Assembly (NCBI GenBank): GCA_003168255.1
Contig: PMSU01000060.1
Coordinates: forward strand, 1 to 58,589
Source of the DNA: Actinomycetota bacterium
GTDB taxonomy: Bacteria > Actinomycetota > Actinomycetes > Streptosporangiales > Streptosporangiaceae
DNA: 58,589 nucleotides
Direction of reading: 5' to 3'
Shown here: positions 16,875 through 24,578 of the stretch, piece after piece
How the letters are laid out: every line of letters begins with the position of its first letter
How positions within the stretch are numbered: the first letter of the stretch is position 1
Position numbers and translations under genes: made by a program
The notes under the pieces: generated by a model
Databases searched by the model: none
Told to the model about the DNA's origin: nothing
Seen by the model: only the letters and a program-made list of their open reading frames with translations

Positions 16875-17969
16875 GTGAGCCTGCTTGAGGTGCGGGATTT
16901 GCGGGTGAGTTTCCCGACGGCTGATGGTGTGGTCCGGGCTGTGCGGGGGGTGTCGTTTGATGTTGATGCCGGCCGGACGATTGGGATTGTGGGTGAGTCG
17001 GGGAGCGGCAAGACGGTTTTGACGCAGACGCTGCTGGGGCTGACCGCGGGTGGTCAGGTGTCGGGGCAGGCGGTGTTTGACGGGACGGATCTGATCGGGC
17101 TGGGTGAGGAGCAGCTGCGCCGGGTGCGGGGGGCGCAGATCGCGGTGATTTTCCAGGACCCGCTGACGAGCCTGCATCCGCTGTACAAGGTGGGCTGGCA
17201 GATCGCCGAGATGATCCGGGCGCATGACAAGTCAGTGTCGAAGAAGCAGGCGGCGCAGCGGGCGGTGGAGTTGCTGGGCCGGGTGGGGATCCCGCAGCCG
17301 GCTCAGCGGGTCAAGGATTATCCGCATCAGTTTTCCGGCGGGATGCGGCAGCGGGCGATGATCGCGATGGCGTTGTCGCTGGAGCCTAAGCTGATCATCG
17401 CGGATGAGCCGACGACGGCGCTGGATGCCACGGTGCAGGCGCAGATCCTGGATCTGCTGCTGCGGTTGCAGCAGGATTTCGGCACCGCGATGATCATGAT
17501 CACGCATGACCTGGGCGTGGTGGCTGATATCGCCGATGACGTGCTGGTGATGTATGCCGGCCGGGCCGCGGAGGTGGCCAGCAAGCGGGACATCTTCTAC
17601 AAGCCGCATCACCCTTATACCAAGGGGCTGCTGGAGTCGATCCCGAACAGCTCGGCCGCCGGCGGCCGGCTGCGGCCGATCACCGGGCAGCCGCCGAGCC
17701 TGATCAACCTGCCGTCGGGGTGCGCGTTTCATCCCCGCTGCGCGTACGTGATGGACAAGTGCCTGACCGATGAGCCGTCGCTGACCCCGGTAGCCCAGGA
17801 CGGCTTCCACCGATCGGCGTGCTGGCTGCCGGCCTCGGCGGCCGGATTGTCGGCCGAGGCGGAAGATCAGCGCAGGCGCACCGTCGGCGAAGGCCGCAGC
17901 GTGGCCGCGGCGAAGATAGCCGAGGCGATCGCGAAAAGCCCGGAGGCGGAAGGAAGCGTGATCGCATGA
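16875..17969 (+). CDS. peptide ABC transporter ATP-binding protein (DppD/OppD type), locus 1
   Basis: The 364-residue ATPase has Walker A GESGSGKT at residues 40-47, signature FSGGMRQR near 154, Walker B LIIADEP near 172 and the H-loop MITHDLGVV. The C-terminal oligopeptide extension carries the cysteine cluster seen in CAFHPRCAYVMDKC. AGGGAGGG is 6 nt before the GTG at 16875; an upstream ATG would place this site inside the gene. Its last codons overlap the next gene (ATGA). Pieces of a gene nearly identical to this one are found at 21103-21200. Codon use is rich in G-ending codons, unlike the C-ending bias of the next gene. Confidence 0.93.
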   Translation: MSLLEVRDLRVSFPTADGVVRAVRGVSFDVDAGRTIGIVGESGSGKTVLTQTLLGLTAGGQVSGQAVFDGTDLIGLGEEQLRRVRGAQIAVIFQDPLTSLHPLYKVGWQIAEMIRAHDKSVSKKQAAQRAVELLGRVGIPQPAQRVKDYPHQFSGGMRQRAMIAMALSLEPKLIIADEPTTALDATVQAQILDLLLRLQQDFGTAMIMITHDLGVVADIADDVLVMYAGRAAEVASKRDIFYKPHHPYTKGLLESIPNSSAAGGRLRPITGQPPSLINLPSGCAFHPRCAYVMDKCLTDEPSLTPVAQDGFHRSACWLPASAAGLSAEAEDQRRRTVGEGRSVAAAKIAEAIAKSPEAEGSVIA

Positions 17970-19096
17970 CCGGCACGGAGGCAACCGGCCCGCAGCCCGG
18001 CGGGGCCATCCCCGCCGCCGCCCCGCCAGCAGCCGGGAACGGCGCGGCGGCTGACGGCGACGTGCTGGTCCAGGTGCACGACCTGGTCAAGTATTTCCCG
18101 GTCCGGGGGGCCGGGCTGATCTCCCGGACCGTCGGCCAGGTCCAGGCGGTCGATGGGGTATCACTGACCCTGCGCCGCGGCCAGACCCTCGGCCTGGTCG
18201 GCGAGACCGGCTGCGGCAAATCCACCCTGGCCCGGTGCATCGCCGGGCTGATCCCGGTCACCTCCGGCCAGGTGATCTTCGACGGGCACGACATCACCCG
18301 GCTGTCGAGACGGGCAATGCGGCCGTTCCGCCGCGAAATCCAGATGATCTTCCAGGACCCCTACGGATCGCTGAACCCGCGGCGGCGGGTCGGCTCGATC
18401 ATCGGCGACCCGTTCGCCGTGCACAACATCGCCAGCGGCGCGGACCGCAAGAAAGCCGTCCAGGAAATGATGGAACGCGTCGGCCTCAACCCCGAGCACT
18501 ACAACCGCTTCCCGGCCGAATTCTCCGGCGGCCAGCGGCAGCGGATCGGACTGGCCCGCGCCCTGGCCCTGCGGCCCAAGCTCATCATCGCCGACGAACC
18601 GGTATCAGCCCTGGACGTCTCCATCCAGGCGCAGATCCTCAACCTGCTCGCCGACCTCCAGCACGACTTCGGCCTGACCTACCTCTTCATCGCCCACGAC
18701 CTCGAGGTCGTCCGGCACGTCAGCAACCAGGTCACCGTCATGTACCTGGGCCGCGTCGCCGAGCAAGGACCCAAAGACCCGGTCTACGACACCCCCCGCC
18801 ACCCCTACACCGCCGCCCTGCTGTCCGCCGCCCCCGCGGCCGACCCCGACGCCGCCGCCGCCCGCCAGCGGATCATCCTCACCGGCGACGTCCCCTCCCC
18901 CATCAACCCCCCCTCAGGCTGCCGCTTCCACCCCCGCTGCCCCAAAACCCAAGACCTCTGCAGCCAGCAAGACCCCCCACTCGAAACCAAACCAGGCGAT
19001 CCCCCCGACCACAAAACCGCCTGCCACTACCCTGTCCAACCCCACGAGAACCTCACCACCAGCAATAAGAGCAGCTCCGGAGGAGGCGCGGCATGA
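17966..19096 (+). CDS. peptide ABC transporter ATP-binding protein (DppF/OppF type), locus 1
   Basis: The 376-residue second ATPase of the importer has Walker [10 protein letters not shown] at 79-87, signature [15 protein letters not shown], Walker [15 protein letters not shown] and H-loop FIAHDLEVV. It has the C-terminal oligopeptide/dipeptide domain ([16 protein letters not shown]). It starts at ATG 17966, overlapping the previous stop; AGGAAG lies about 10 nt upstream. The first 30 residues are Ala/Pro/Gly-rich and probably disordered. It pairs with the preceding ATPase to power the two permease pairs that follow. The 3' third is markedly C-rich at third positions. Confidence 0.93.
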   Translation: MTGTEATGPQPGGAIPAAAPPAAGNGAAADGDVLVQVHDLVKYFPVRGAGLISRTVGQVQAVDGVSLTLRRGQTLGLVGETGCGKSTLARCIAGLIPVTSGQVIFDGHDITRLSRRAMRPFRREIQMIFQDPYGSLNPRRRVGSIIGDPFAVHNIASGADRKKAVQEMMERVGLNPEHYNRFPAEFSGGQRQRIGLARALALRPKLIIADEPVSALDVSIQAQILNLLADLQHDFGLTYLFIAHDLEVVRHVSNQVTVMYLGRVAEQGPKDPVYDTPRHPYTAALLSAAPAADPDAAAARQRIILTGDVPSPINPPSGCRFHPRCPKTQDLCSQQDPPLETKPGDPPDHKTACHYPVQPHENLTTSNKSSSGGGAA

Positions 19097-20106
19097 GCCT
19101 CACCCAGATCGAATTCCAGGCCGAGTCCGCGGGAGAACTTCCCGCACAGGTCATCGAGGGACGCAGCCCCTGGCTGCTGGCCTGGCGGCGACTGCGCCAG
19201 GACAGAGTGGCCGTCGCCTCGGCAGTGATCATCCTCCTGCTCATGGTGCTCGCCCTCTGCGCGCCGCTGATCGCAGCGTGGGTAGGTCACCCGCCGGACA
19301 CCCCGTACGTGAACGCGGGCCTGACTTCCCAGGGTCTGCCGGTCGCGCCGAGCAGCAAGTTCCTGTTCGGTACCGACTTCCTCGGCCGTGACCTGTTCGT
19401 GCGAGTGATCTACGGCGCGCGGATCTCGCTGCTTGTCGGGCTCGTGTCCACGGCAATCGGCACCGCGGCAGGCGTGGTCGTCGGGATGACAGCCGGTTAT
19501 CTGGGTGGCTGGATCGACACCCTGCTCGCCCGCTTCATCGACTCGGTGCTCGCACTCCCCTACGTCATGTTCGCGATCGCGCTAGCCGTCGTCTTCGGGC
19601 CGAGCCTGGTGGTCACCATCGGGGTTATCTCGTTCTTCTCCTGGGCGGCCATCGCCCGGGTGGTGCGGGGCCAGACCCTGTCCATCAAGGAGAAGGAGTA
19701 CATCGAGGCGGCCCGCTCGATCGGGGCAAGTTCGGCGCGGATAATGTTCATCGACGTCCTGCCCAACCTGCTCGCCCCGGTGCTCGTCCTGGCCACCCTT
19801 TTCATCCCGACCGCGATCGTGTTCGAGTCCACGCTGTCGTTCCTCGGCGTGGGCATCCAGCCGCCCACCGCGAGCTGGGGCAACCTGCTCAGCCAGGCAG
19901 AGACCTTCTATCAGACCTCCTGGTGGTACCTGGTCTTCCCGTGCGCCTTCCTGCTCATCACCACCCTCGCCTTCAACCTGCTAGGCGACGGCGTCCGGGA
20001 CGCCATGGACCCGCGGACCGAGCGGCTCTTCGCATCCCAGCGCAAGCGGGGCCGCCGCCGTTCCAGGCACGCGAAGCCCATGCCCCCGGCTGCAGAGGTG
20101 AGGTGA
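19093..20106 (+). CDS. peptide ABC transporter permease (DppC type), locus 1, first pair
   Basis: The 337-residue inner-membrane protein has a cytoplasmic N-terminus (IEGRSPWLLAWRRLRQDRVA), about six transmembrane helices and the EAA loop near ARSIGASSARIMFIDVLPN that docks on the ATPases. It starts at an ATG overlapping the stop of the ATPase gene. It is a clear paralogue of the permease at 21208, sharing long blocks such as GVISFFSWA and GQTLSIKEKEYIEAARSIGA. The basic tail is longer than usual. Confidence 0.92.
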   Translation: MSLTQIEFQAESAGELPAQVIEGRSPWLLAWRRLRQDRVAVASAVIILLLMVLALCAPLIAAWVGHPPDTPYVNAGLTSQGLPVAPSSKFLFGTDFLGRDLFVRVIYGARISLLVGLVSTAIGTAAGVVVGMTAGYLGGWIDTLLARFIDSVLALPYVMFAIALAVVFGPSLVVTIGVISFFSWAAIARVVRGQTLSIKEKEYIEAARSIGASSARIMFIDVLPNLLAPVLVLATLFIPTAIVFESTLSFLGVGIQPPTASWGNLLSQAETFYQTSWWYLVFPCAFLLITTLAFNLLGDGVRDAMDPRTERLFASQRKRGRRRSRHAKPMPPAAEVR

Positions 20107-20107
20107 C

Positions 20108-21070
20108 ATGGCTTTCGCGAGTTTCGTCATCCGCAGGCTCCTGCTCGGCGTCGTGGTGATGTGGGTCGTCTCGGTTGCCACCTTCCTGCTCTTCTTCGTC
20201 GCGCCCCAGGACCCGGCCAGGCTGCTAGCCGGAAAGAACCCGAGCGCACAGGAGATCGCAAACATCAACCGCAGGCTCGGCCTCGACCAGCCGATCCTTG
20301 TCCAGTACTGGCACTACCTGATCAGGCTCCTGCACTTCAACCTTGGTACCTCGTATTTCACTGGCACCTCGGTCAACACCATCCTCAAGGAGGACCTGCC
20401 GCCGACCCTGTCGGTGATGGCGGGCGGGGCGGTGCTCTGGCTCATCGTCGGGATCGGGGCGGGCGTCCTCAGCGCCACCCGGGCACGATCCCTGGTGGAC
20501 AGGATCTCCACGACCGGCGTGCTCATCGGCATCACCTTCCCCACCTTCGTGGTCGGGCTGCTGTTGCTGTTTCTCGTGTTCAAGCCGCTTAACCAGGCTG
20601 GCTTCCACTGGATTCAGACCGGCTACGAGGGACCGTCGCAGAGCATCGTCGGCTGGGCCGGGCACATGATCCTGCCCTGGATCACGATCGCGGCGGTGTC
20701 GGCGGCGACGTATACCCGGCTGACCCGCGGCGCGCTGCTCGACGCGCTCGGCGAAGACTACGTCCGAACGGCACGCGCCAAGGGGCTGTCCGAGCGCCGG
20801 GTGCTCTACCGGCACGCGGTCCGCGCCGCGCTCACCCCGGTGGTCTCACAGCTCGGCGTGGACATAGGCACGCTGGCGGGCGGAGCCGTCGTCACCGAGA
20901 CCGTGTTCGGCCTCGGCGGGATCGGGCAGCAATCCCTGACCTCGATCCTCAACGGCGATACCCCCGTTGTCCTCGGGATCGTGCTGGTAGCCGCGCTGTT
21001 CGTGGTCGTGGCCAACATCGTCGTTGACATCGCCTACTCCGTACTTGACCCGCGGGTCAAGCTGTCCTGA
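20108..21070 (+). CDS. peptide ABC transporter permease (DppB type), locus 1, first pair
   Basis: The 320-residue integral membrane partner of the preceding permease has the family N-terminus FVIRRLLLGVVVMWVVSVAT. A long periplasmic loop (RLGLDQPILVQYWHYLIRLL) and the EAA motif region DYVRTARAKGLSERRVLYRHA near residue 215 follow. It begins one base after the previous stop. Its paralogue at 22240 shares the same architecture and many identical segments. Confidence 0.92.
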   Translation: MAFASFVIRRLLLGVVVMWVVSVATFLLFFVAPQDPARLLAGKNPSAQEIANINRRLGLDQPILVQYWHYLIRLLHFNLGTSYFTGTSVNTILKEDLPPTLSVMAGGAVLWLIVGIGAGVLSATRARSLVDRISTTGVLIGITFPTFVVGLLLLFLVFKPLNQAGFHWIQTGYEGPSQSIVGWAGHMILPWITIAAVSAATYTRLTRGALLDALGEDYVRTARAKGLSERRVLYRHAVRAALTPVVSQLGVDIGTLAGGAVVTETVFGLGGIGQQSLTSILNGDTPVVLGIVLVAALFVVVANIVVDIAYSVLDPRVKLS

Positions 21071-21102
21071 TATCTCCCTTGCTACCCGCGGCGATACCCT
21101 CG

Positions 21103-21200
21103 GGTCACGGTTACGCCTTGTCGTGAGGGAGGGTTGCGGGCGCTGTAGCAGGATTTCGGCACCGCGCTGATCATGATCACGCATGACCTGAGCGTGGTGG
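21103..21200 (+). pseudogene. scar of a deleted DppD-type ATPase gene
   Basis: Two pieces of the locus-1 DppD gene survive here. Positions 21103-21136 match its leader, including the GAGGGAGGG ribosome site (30 of 34 bases identical to 16838-16871). Positions 21145-21200 match the codons for LQQDFG-TA-IMITHDL-VV (53 of 56 identical to 17468-17523). Everything else of the gene is missing, and an in-frame TAG interrupts what is left. The 3' end of the scar supplies the GGAGGC ribosome site of the next permease gene. The simplest reading is tandem duplication of the transporter cassette followed by loss of the second set of ATPase genes. Confidence 0.85.
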
Positions 21201-21207
21201 AGGCACG

Positions 21208-22233
21208 ATGAGCATCACCGGACTCGAGTTCCAGGCACGAGCCGCGGCTGGGCCGGTACCGACAATCGAGGGACGCAGCCAGTGGCAGCTCACCTGGCGA
21301 CGACTCCGGCAGGACAAGGTAGCCGTCGCCTCAGGGATCGTCATCCTGGTGATTGTGGCACTCGCCATCGCGGCTCCGCTGTTCGCCAAGATCACCGGGC
21401 ACGGCCCCACCCAGATCTTCCAGAACACCGGCATTTCCGCGGACGGCATCCCGACCGGACCGGGCCACACCTTCTGGCTCGGAGCAGACGAACAGGGACG
21501 TGACCTGTTCGTCCGGATCCTCTACGGGGCGCGGATCTCGCTGTTCGTCGGGGTGGCCACCACCGCCATCGCCACCATAGCCGGGGTGACCGTGGGCCTT
21601 GCCGCGGGATATTTCGGCGGCTGGATCGACGCGCTGCTCGCCAGGGTCATTGACGCCGTGCTCGCCTTCCCTTACATCGTCCTCGCGCTCGCCCTCGCCG
21701 TGGTGATCGGGCCGAGCCTGCCTATGGTCATCGGGGTGATCTCGTTCTTCTCCTGGGCGGGCATCTCCAGGATCGTCCGGGGCCAGACCCTGTCCATCAA
21801 GGAGAAGGAATACATCGAGGCGGCCCGCTCGATCGGAGCAGGTCCGTGGCGCATCATGACCGTCGACATCCTGCCCAACCTGCTCGCCCCGGTACTCGTA
21901 CTCGCCACCCTCTCCATCCCGGCCGCTATCGTCTTCGAGGCCACCCTCTCCTTCCTCGGACTCGGGGTTCAGCCGCCGACGGCGAGCTGGGGCAACATAC
22001 TCGCCGGCGCGCAGAACTACTACACCGTCGCCTGGTGGTACCTGGTCTTCCCCGCGGTTGCGCTGTTCATCACCACGCTCGCCTTCAACCTGCTCGGCGA
22101 CGGCATCAGGGACGCCATGGACCCGCGGACCGAGCGCCTCTTTGGCGCACGCCGGGAGCAGCGTCGGCTGCGAGGCCTCAGACCGCTGTCCGAAGCGGAC
22201 ATTCCGGCGCTGCCGGGCAAGACGGGAGCGTAA
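21208..22233 (+). CDS. peptide ABC transporter permease (DppC type), locus 1, second pair
   Basis: This 341-residue membrane protein is a paralogue of the permease at 19093. Its N-terminal IEGRSQWQLTWRRLRQDKVA, the GVISFFSWAG block and the EAA loop ARSIGAGPWRIMTVDILPN are closely similar. The periplasmic loop between the first two helices differs most, which is where contact with the binding protein would occur. GGAGGC precedes the ATG at 21208. No ATPase gene of its own remains, so it presumably uses the pair at 16875-19096. Confidence 0.92.
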   Translation: MSITGLEFQARAAAGPVPTIEGRSQWQLTWRRLRQDKVAVASGIVILVIVALAIAAPLFAKITGHGPTQIFQNTGISADGIPTGPGHTFWLGADEQGRDLFVRILYGARISLFVGVATTAIATIAGVTVGLAAGYFGGWIDALLARVIDAVLAFPYIVLALALAVVIGPSLPMVIGVISFFSWAGISRIVRGQTLSIKEKEYIEAARSIGAGPWRIMTVDILPNLLAPVLVLATLSIPAAIVFEATLSFLGLGVQPPTASWGNILAGAQNYYTVAWWYLVFPAVALFITTLAFNLLGDGIRDAMDPRTERLFGARREQRRLRGLRPLSEADIPALPGKTGA

Positions 22234-22239
22234 TCGGCC

Positions 22240-23205
22240 ATGGCCTTCGTACGCTTCATCATCCGACGCCTTCTCGCCGGTATCGTCGTGCTCTGGGTGG
22301 TGAGCCTTGCCGCATTCGGGCTCTTCTTCGCCAGGCCGGCGAACACGGTCGCCCGCGAGCTCGCGGGGCGTGCGGCAACCGCGCAGACACTCGCCCTCGT
22401 CAACAAGCAGCTCGGCCTCAACCAGCCGATCATCGAGCAGTACTGGCACTTCCTCGCCCGGGCGCTGCACGGCAACCTGGGATACTCGTTCCTGGACGGC
22501 GAGTCGGTGAACACGATCCTGGCCCAGGATCTGCCCCGGACCGCGTCGCTGGTCGTCGGCGCCATGGTGCTCTGGCTGATCGTCGGGCTCGCGGTCGGCA
22601 TCCTCAGCGCGACCAGGGCACGCAGCCTGTTCGACCGCCTCGCCACCATGGGGGTGCTCGGGGGCATCTCGATGCCCACATTCGTGCTCGGGCAACTGCT
22701 CCTGATCGGCGTCTTCCTCCAGCTGAACAAGCACGGCTTCACCTGGGTACAAGACGGTTACGAAGGCCCGTCACAGAGCATCGTCGGCTGGGCCGGCCAC
22801 ATGATCCTGCCCTGGATCACGCTCGCCACCGTCTCCGCGGCCGTCTACGCGCGATTGTCCCGCGGATCGCTCATCGACACGCTCGGCGAAGACTACATCC
22901 GCACCGCCCGCGCCAAGGGCCTGACCGAGCGCCGGATCATCTTCAAGCACGCGGTCCGGGCCGCCCTCACCCCGGTCGTCTCCCAGCTGGGAATCGACGT
23001 CGGCACCCTGCTCGGCGGCGTCGTGGTCACCGAGACAGTGTTCAGCCTCGGCGGCATCGGCCAGGACTCCGTCCAGGCCGTCGTCCAGGGCAACCTGCCG
23101 GTAATCATCGGCTTCGTCCTCATCGCCGCACTGTTCGTCGTCGTAGCCAACCTCATCGTCGACATGGCCTACGCCCTCCTCGACCCCCGAGTACGCATCA
23201 CCTAG
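22240..23205 (+). CDS. peptide ABC transporter permease (DppB type), locus 1, second pair
   Basis: The 321-residue paralogue of the permease at 20108 has the same N-terminal FIIRRLLAGIVVLWVVSLAA, the QLGLNQPIIEQYWHFLARAL loop and the EAA region DYIRTARAKGLTERRIIFKHA. It lies 6 bp after its partner. The gene ends exactly where a fragment of a PIN-domain toxin begins on the other strand, suggesting a recombination junction just past the stop codon. Confidence 0.92.
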   Translation: MAFVRFIIRRLLAGIVVLWVVSLAAFGLFFARPANTVARELAGRAATAQTLALVNKQLGLNQPIIEQYWHFLARALHGNLGYSFLDGESVNTILAQDLPRTASLVVGAMVLWLIVGLAVGILSATRARSLFDRLATMGVLGGISMPTFVLGQLLLIGVFLQLNKHGFTWVQDGYEGPSQSIVGWAGHMILPWITLATVSAAVYARLSRGSLIDTLGEDYIRTARAKGLTERRIIFKHAVRAALTPVVSQLGIDVGTLLGGVVVTETVFSLGGIGQDSVQAVVQGNLPVIIGFVLIAALFVVVANLIVDMAYALLDPRVRIT

Positions 23206-23362
23206 GGCGTAGGTGGTGACCAGCTCCCGGATGCGGGCCCAGTCATCATGGTCGAGGCTGGCGACTTCGAGCTGGCCGTCGATGATGGAGGCATACAAGC
23301 TGGCTTCGGCCTGCGGTCCGAGCTGGCGGTCGATCAGGTAGGCGGCCTCGGCGATGTCGTAA
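23204..23362 (-). pseudogene. fragment of a PIN-domain (VapC-like) toxin
   Basis: On the minus strand this reads YDIAEAAYLIDRQLGPQAEA, then SLYASIIDGQLEVASLDHDD and WARIRELVTTYA. That is the central part of a PIN-domain ribonuclease, where the family has a conserved E in a helix, LG-x-x-A-E, then DxxRIxEL-x-x-xYA. The N-terminal acidic strand and the C-terminal D-A-S motif are missing. One end abuts the permease stop, the other the dispersed repeat. No antitoxin is next to it. It is a remnant and should be inactive. Confidence 0.65.
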
Positions 23363-23712
23363 GGTCGGGCCGGGGCGCCCGGCACGAGCTCAGCAGCGCC
23401 CGCCCAAGGCCGCGGGCCGCCCAAGGCGACGGGCCGCCCAAGGCGACGGGCCGCGCGCTGGCTAGCGCGCGGACGTAAGCCGGCGCGTGACCGTGCGCGG
23501 CGGTCCTGGCACGCCCCCGCCTGGAGTCCTCGAACAGCCGGCGCCCGCACCGGGGGATGCGGCCCGCAGGCGCCTCCTTCCGCGTCCTTTCCAAGATCGA
23601 TGTGGCAGAGCCCACCACCGGTGGGGGGCTCTGCCACATCGATCTTCGGCGGCGCTATGGAAGACGTGGCTCACGGGGTTGATGGTGCCGGTGTGACGGG
23701 AGTAATTCGGCT
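23363..23712. repeat. dispersed hairpin repeat, copy 2 (complete)
   Basis: Left block 23363-23404 matches 58459-58500 at 39 of 42 bases. A 160-190 bp segment that copy 3 lacks follows, including tandem GGGCCGCCCAAGGCGAC units at about 23407-23450. The hairpin lies at 23593-23646: two 21-nt arms fully complementary, around a 12-nt centre that itself contains the palindrome CCACCGGTGG, giving a 54-bp near-continuous stem. The right flank 23647-23712 matches copy 1. No transposase or coding capacity is evident. Confidence 0.88.
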
Positions 23713-23820
23713 CGCCGGGTCCGCGGGCACCGCACGATCGTCCGGGATCAGGAAACGACGGTTTATTTCACGACGTGCCCCTAGTCGCGCCCGAACCCCT
23801 CGGCCAGCAGCTCATCAGCA

Positions 23821-24190
23821 TCGGCATTCCGCCCGAACGAAGACGAGCCGACACTGGTCTGCGCACGGCTGGAGCGCCGAGCCATTTTCAACCGGCCAGA
23901 CCCGCCGAACGCCGTGGCCGTCCTGGACGAGTCGGTGCTGCACCGGCTGATCGGCTCGGCTCAGGTCATGCACGATCAGCTCACCAGCCTGGCAGAACTG
24001 TCAGTGCGCCCGTACATCTCCATCGAGGTTGTGCCCGCCAGCGCCGGGGCAAACGCGGGACTCGGCGCGGACAACAGAGAGTAGGGCACTCATGCGCAAG
24101 GCAGCGGTAACCTTTGACCGCGTGCGCGGGGATGCCCTGCCACGCGGGCAGTCGCGGGATCTCATCCTCAGATTGGCTGATGAGCTATGG
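23821..24190 (+). pseudogene. decayed DUF5753 (Scr1-type helix-turn-helix) regulator
   Basis: Two pieces of one DUF5753 protein can be read. The first (23851-24084) has CARLERRAIFNRPDPP, AVLDESVLHRLIG and RPYISIEVVPASAGA, then a TAG. The second (24092-24190) is the C-terminal end VTFDRVRGDALPRGQSRDLI in another frame. The N-terminal helix-turn-helix is absent and there is a stop upstream at 23782. In intact systems this regulator sits directly before a DUF397 gene, as here. The gene is therefore broken by truncation and internal loss. Confidence 0.78.
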
Positions 24191-24375
24191 AAGCCATAGA
24201 CCACAACTGGCGTAAGTCCAGCTACAGCGGCAACGGCGGCGAATGCGTCGAGGTCGCCACCGGCCACCTTGGCACCGTCGCCGTCCGCGACTCCAAGAAC
24301 CCGCACGGACCCGTCTTGATCGTCAGCAGGGATGAGTGGGCCGGCTTCATCACTCGCGTGCGGGCCACTGCCTGA
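24187..24375 (+). CDS. DUF397 domain protein
   Basis: The 62-residue protein is a complete DUF397 domain: WRKSSYSGNGGECVEVA near the start, then VAVRDSKNPHGPVL and a final W-x-x-F-I segment. In streptomycetes and relatives such proteins pair with the upstream DUF5753 helix-turn-helix regulator. Its ATG overlaps the end of the decayed regulator. With its partner gone, it is an orphan that may still be expressed or bind related regulators elsewhere. Confidence 0.88.
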   Translation: MEAIDHNWRKSSYSGNGGECVEVATGHLGTVAVRDSKNPHGPVLIVSRDEWAGFITRVRATA

Positions 24376-24578
24376 CGTAGCTCATGCCCGGCCCCCTGTA
24401 ACACGGTTACGGTCAGTGACGCGTCCCTGAACGACGATTCAAACTGACCCACTACCTGCCACCGTGCAGCAAATAATTGCAAGGTGATGCGATCGCGAGC
24501 GTTATTGGTTTCCAAGCTTTCGCTTTCATCTGCTCGCACATTCGCACTGCGCGCCGGGTAAGCGTCTGGCCGAAGCCC

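Noticed and set aside
21331..22752. Minus-strand open frame of 473 codons opposite the second permease pair
   Set aside because: Antisense to two membrane proteins with full family motifs; the translation is Glu/Arg-rich and has no ribosome site.
23407..23470. CRISPR-like short repeats
   Set aside because: The GGGCCGCCCAAGGCGAC units are directly tandem with no unique spacers, and no cas genes are present.
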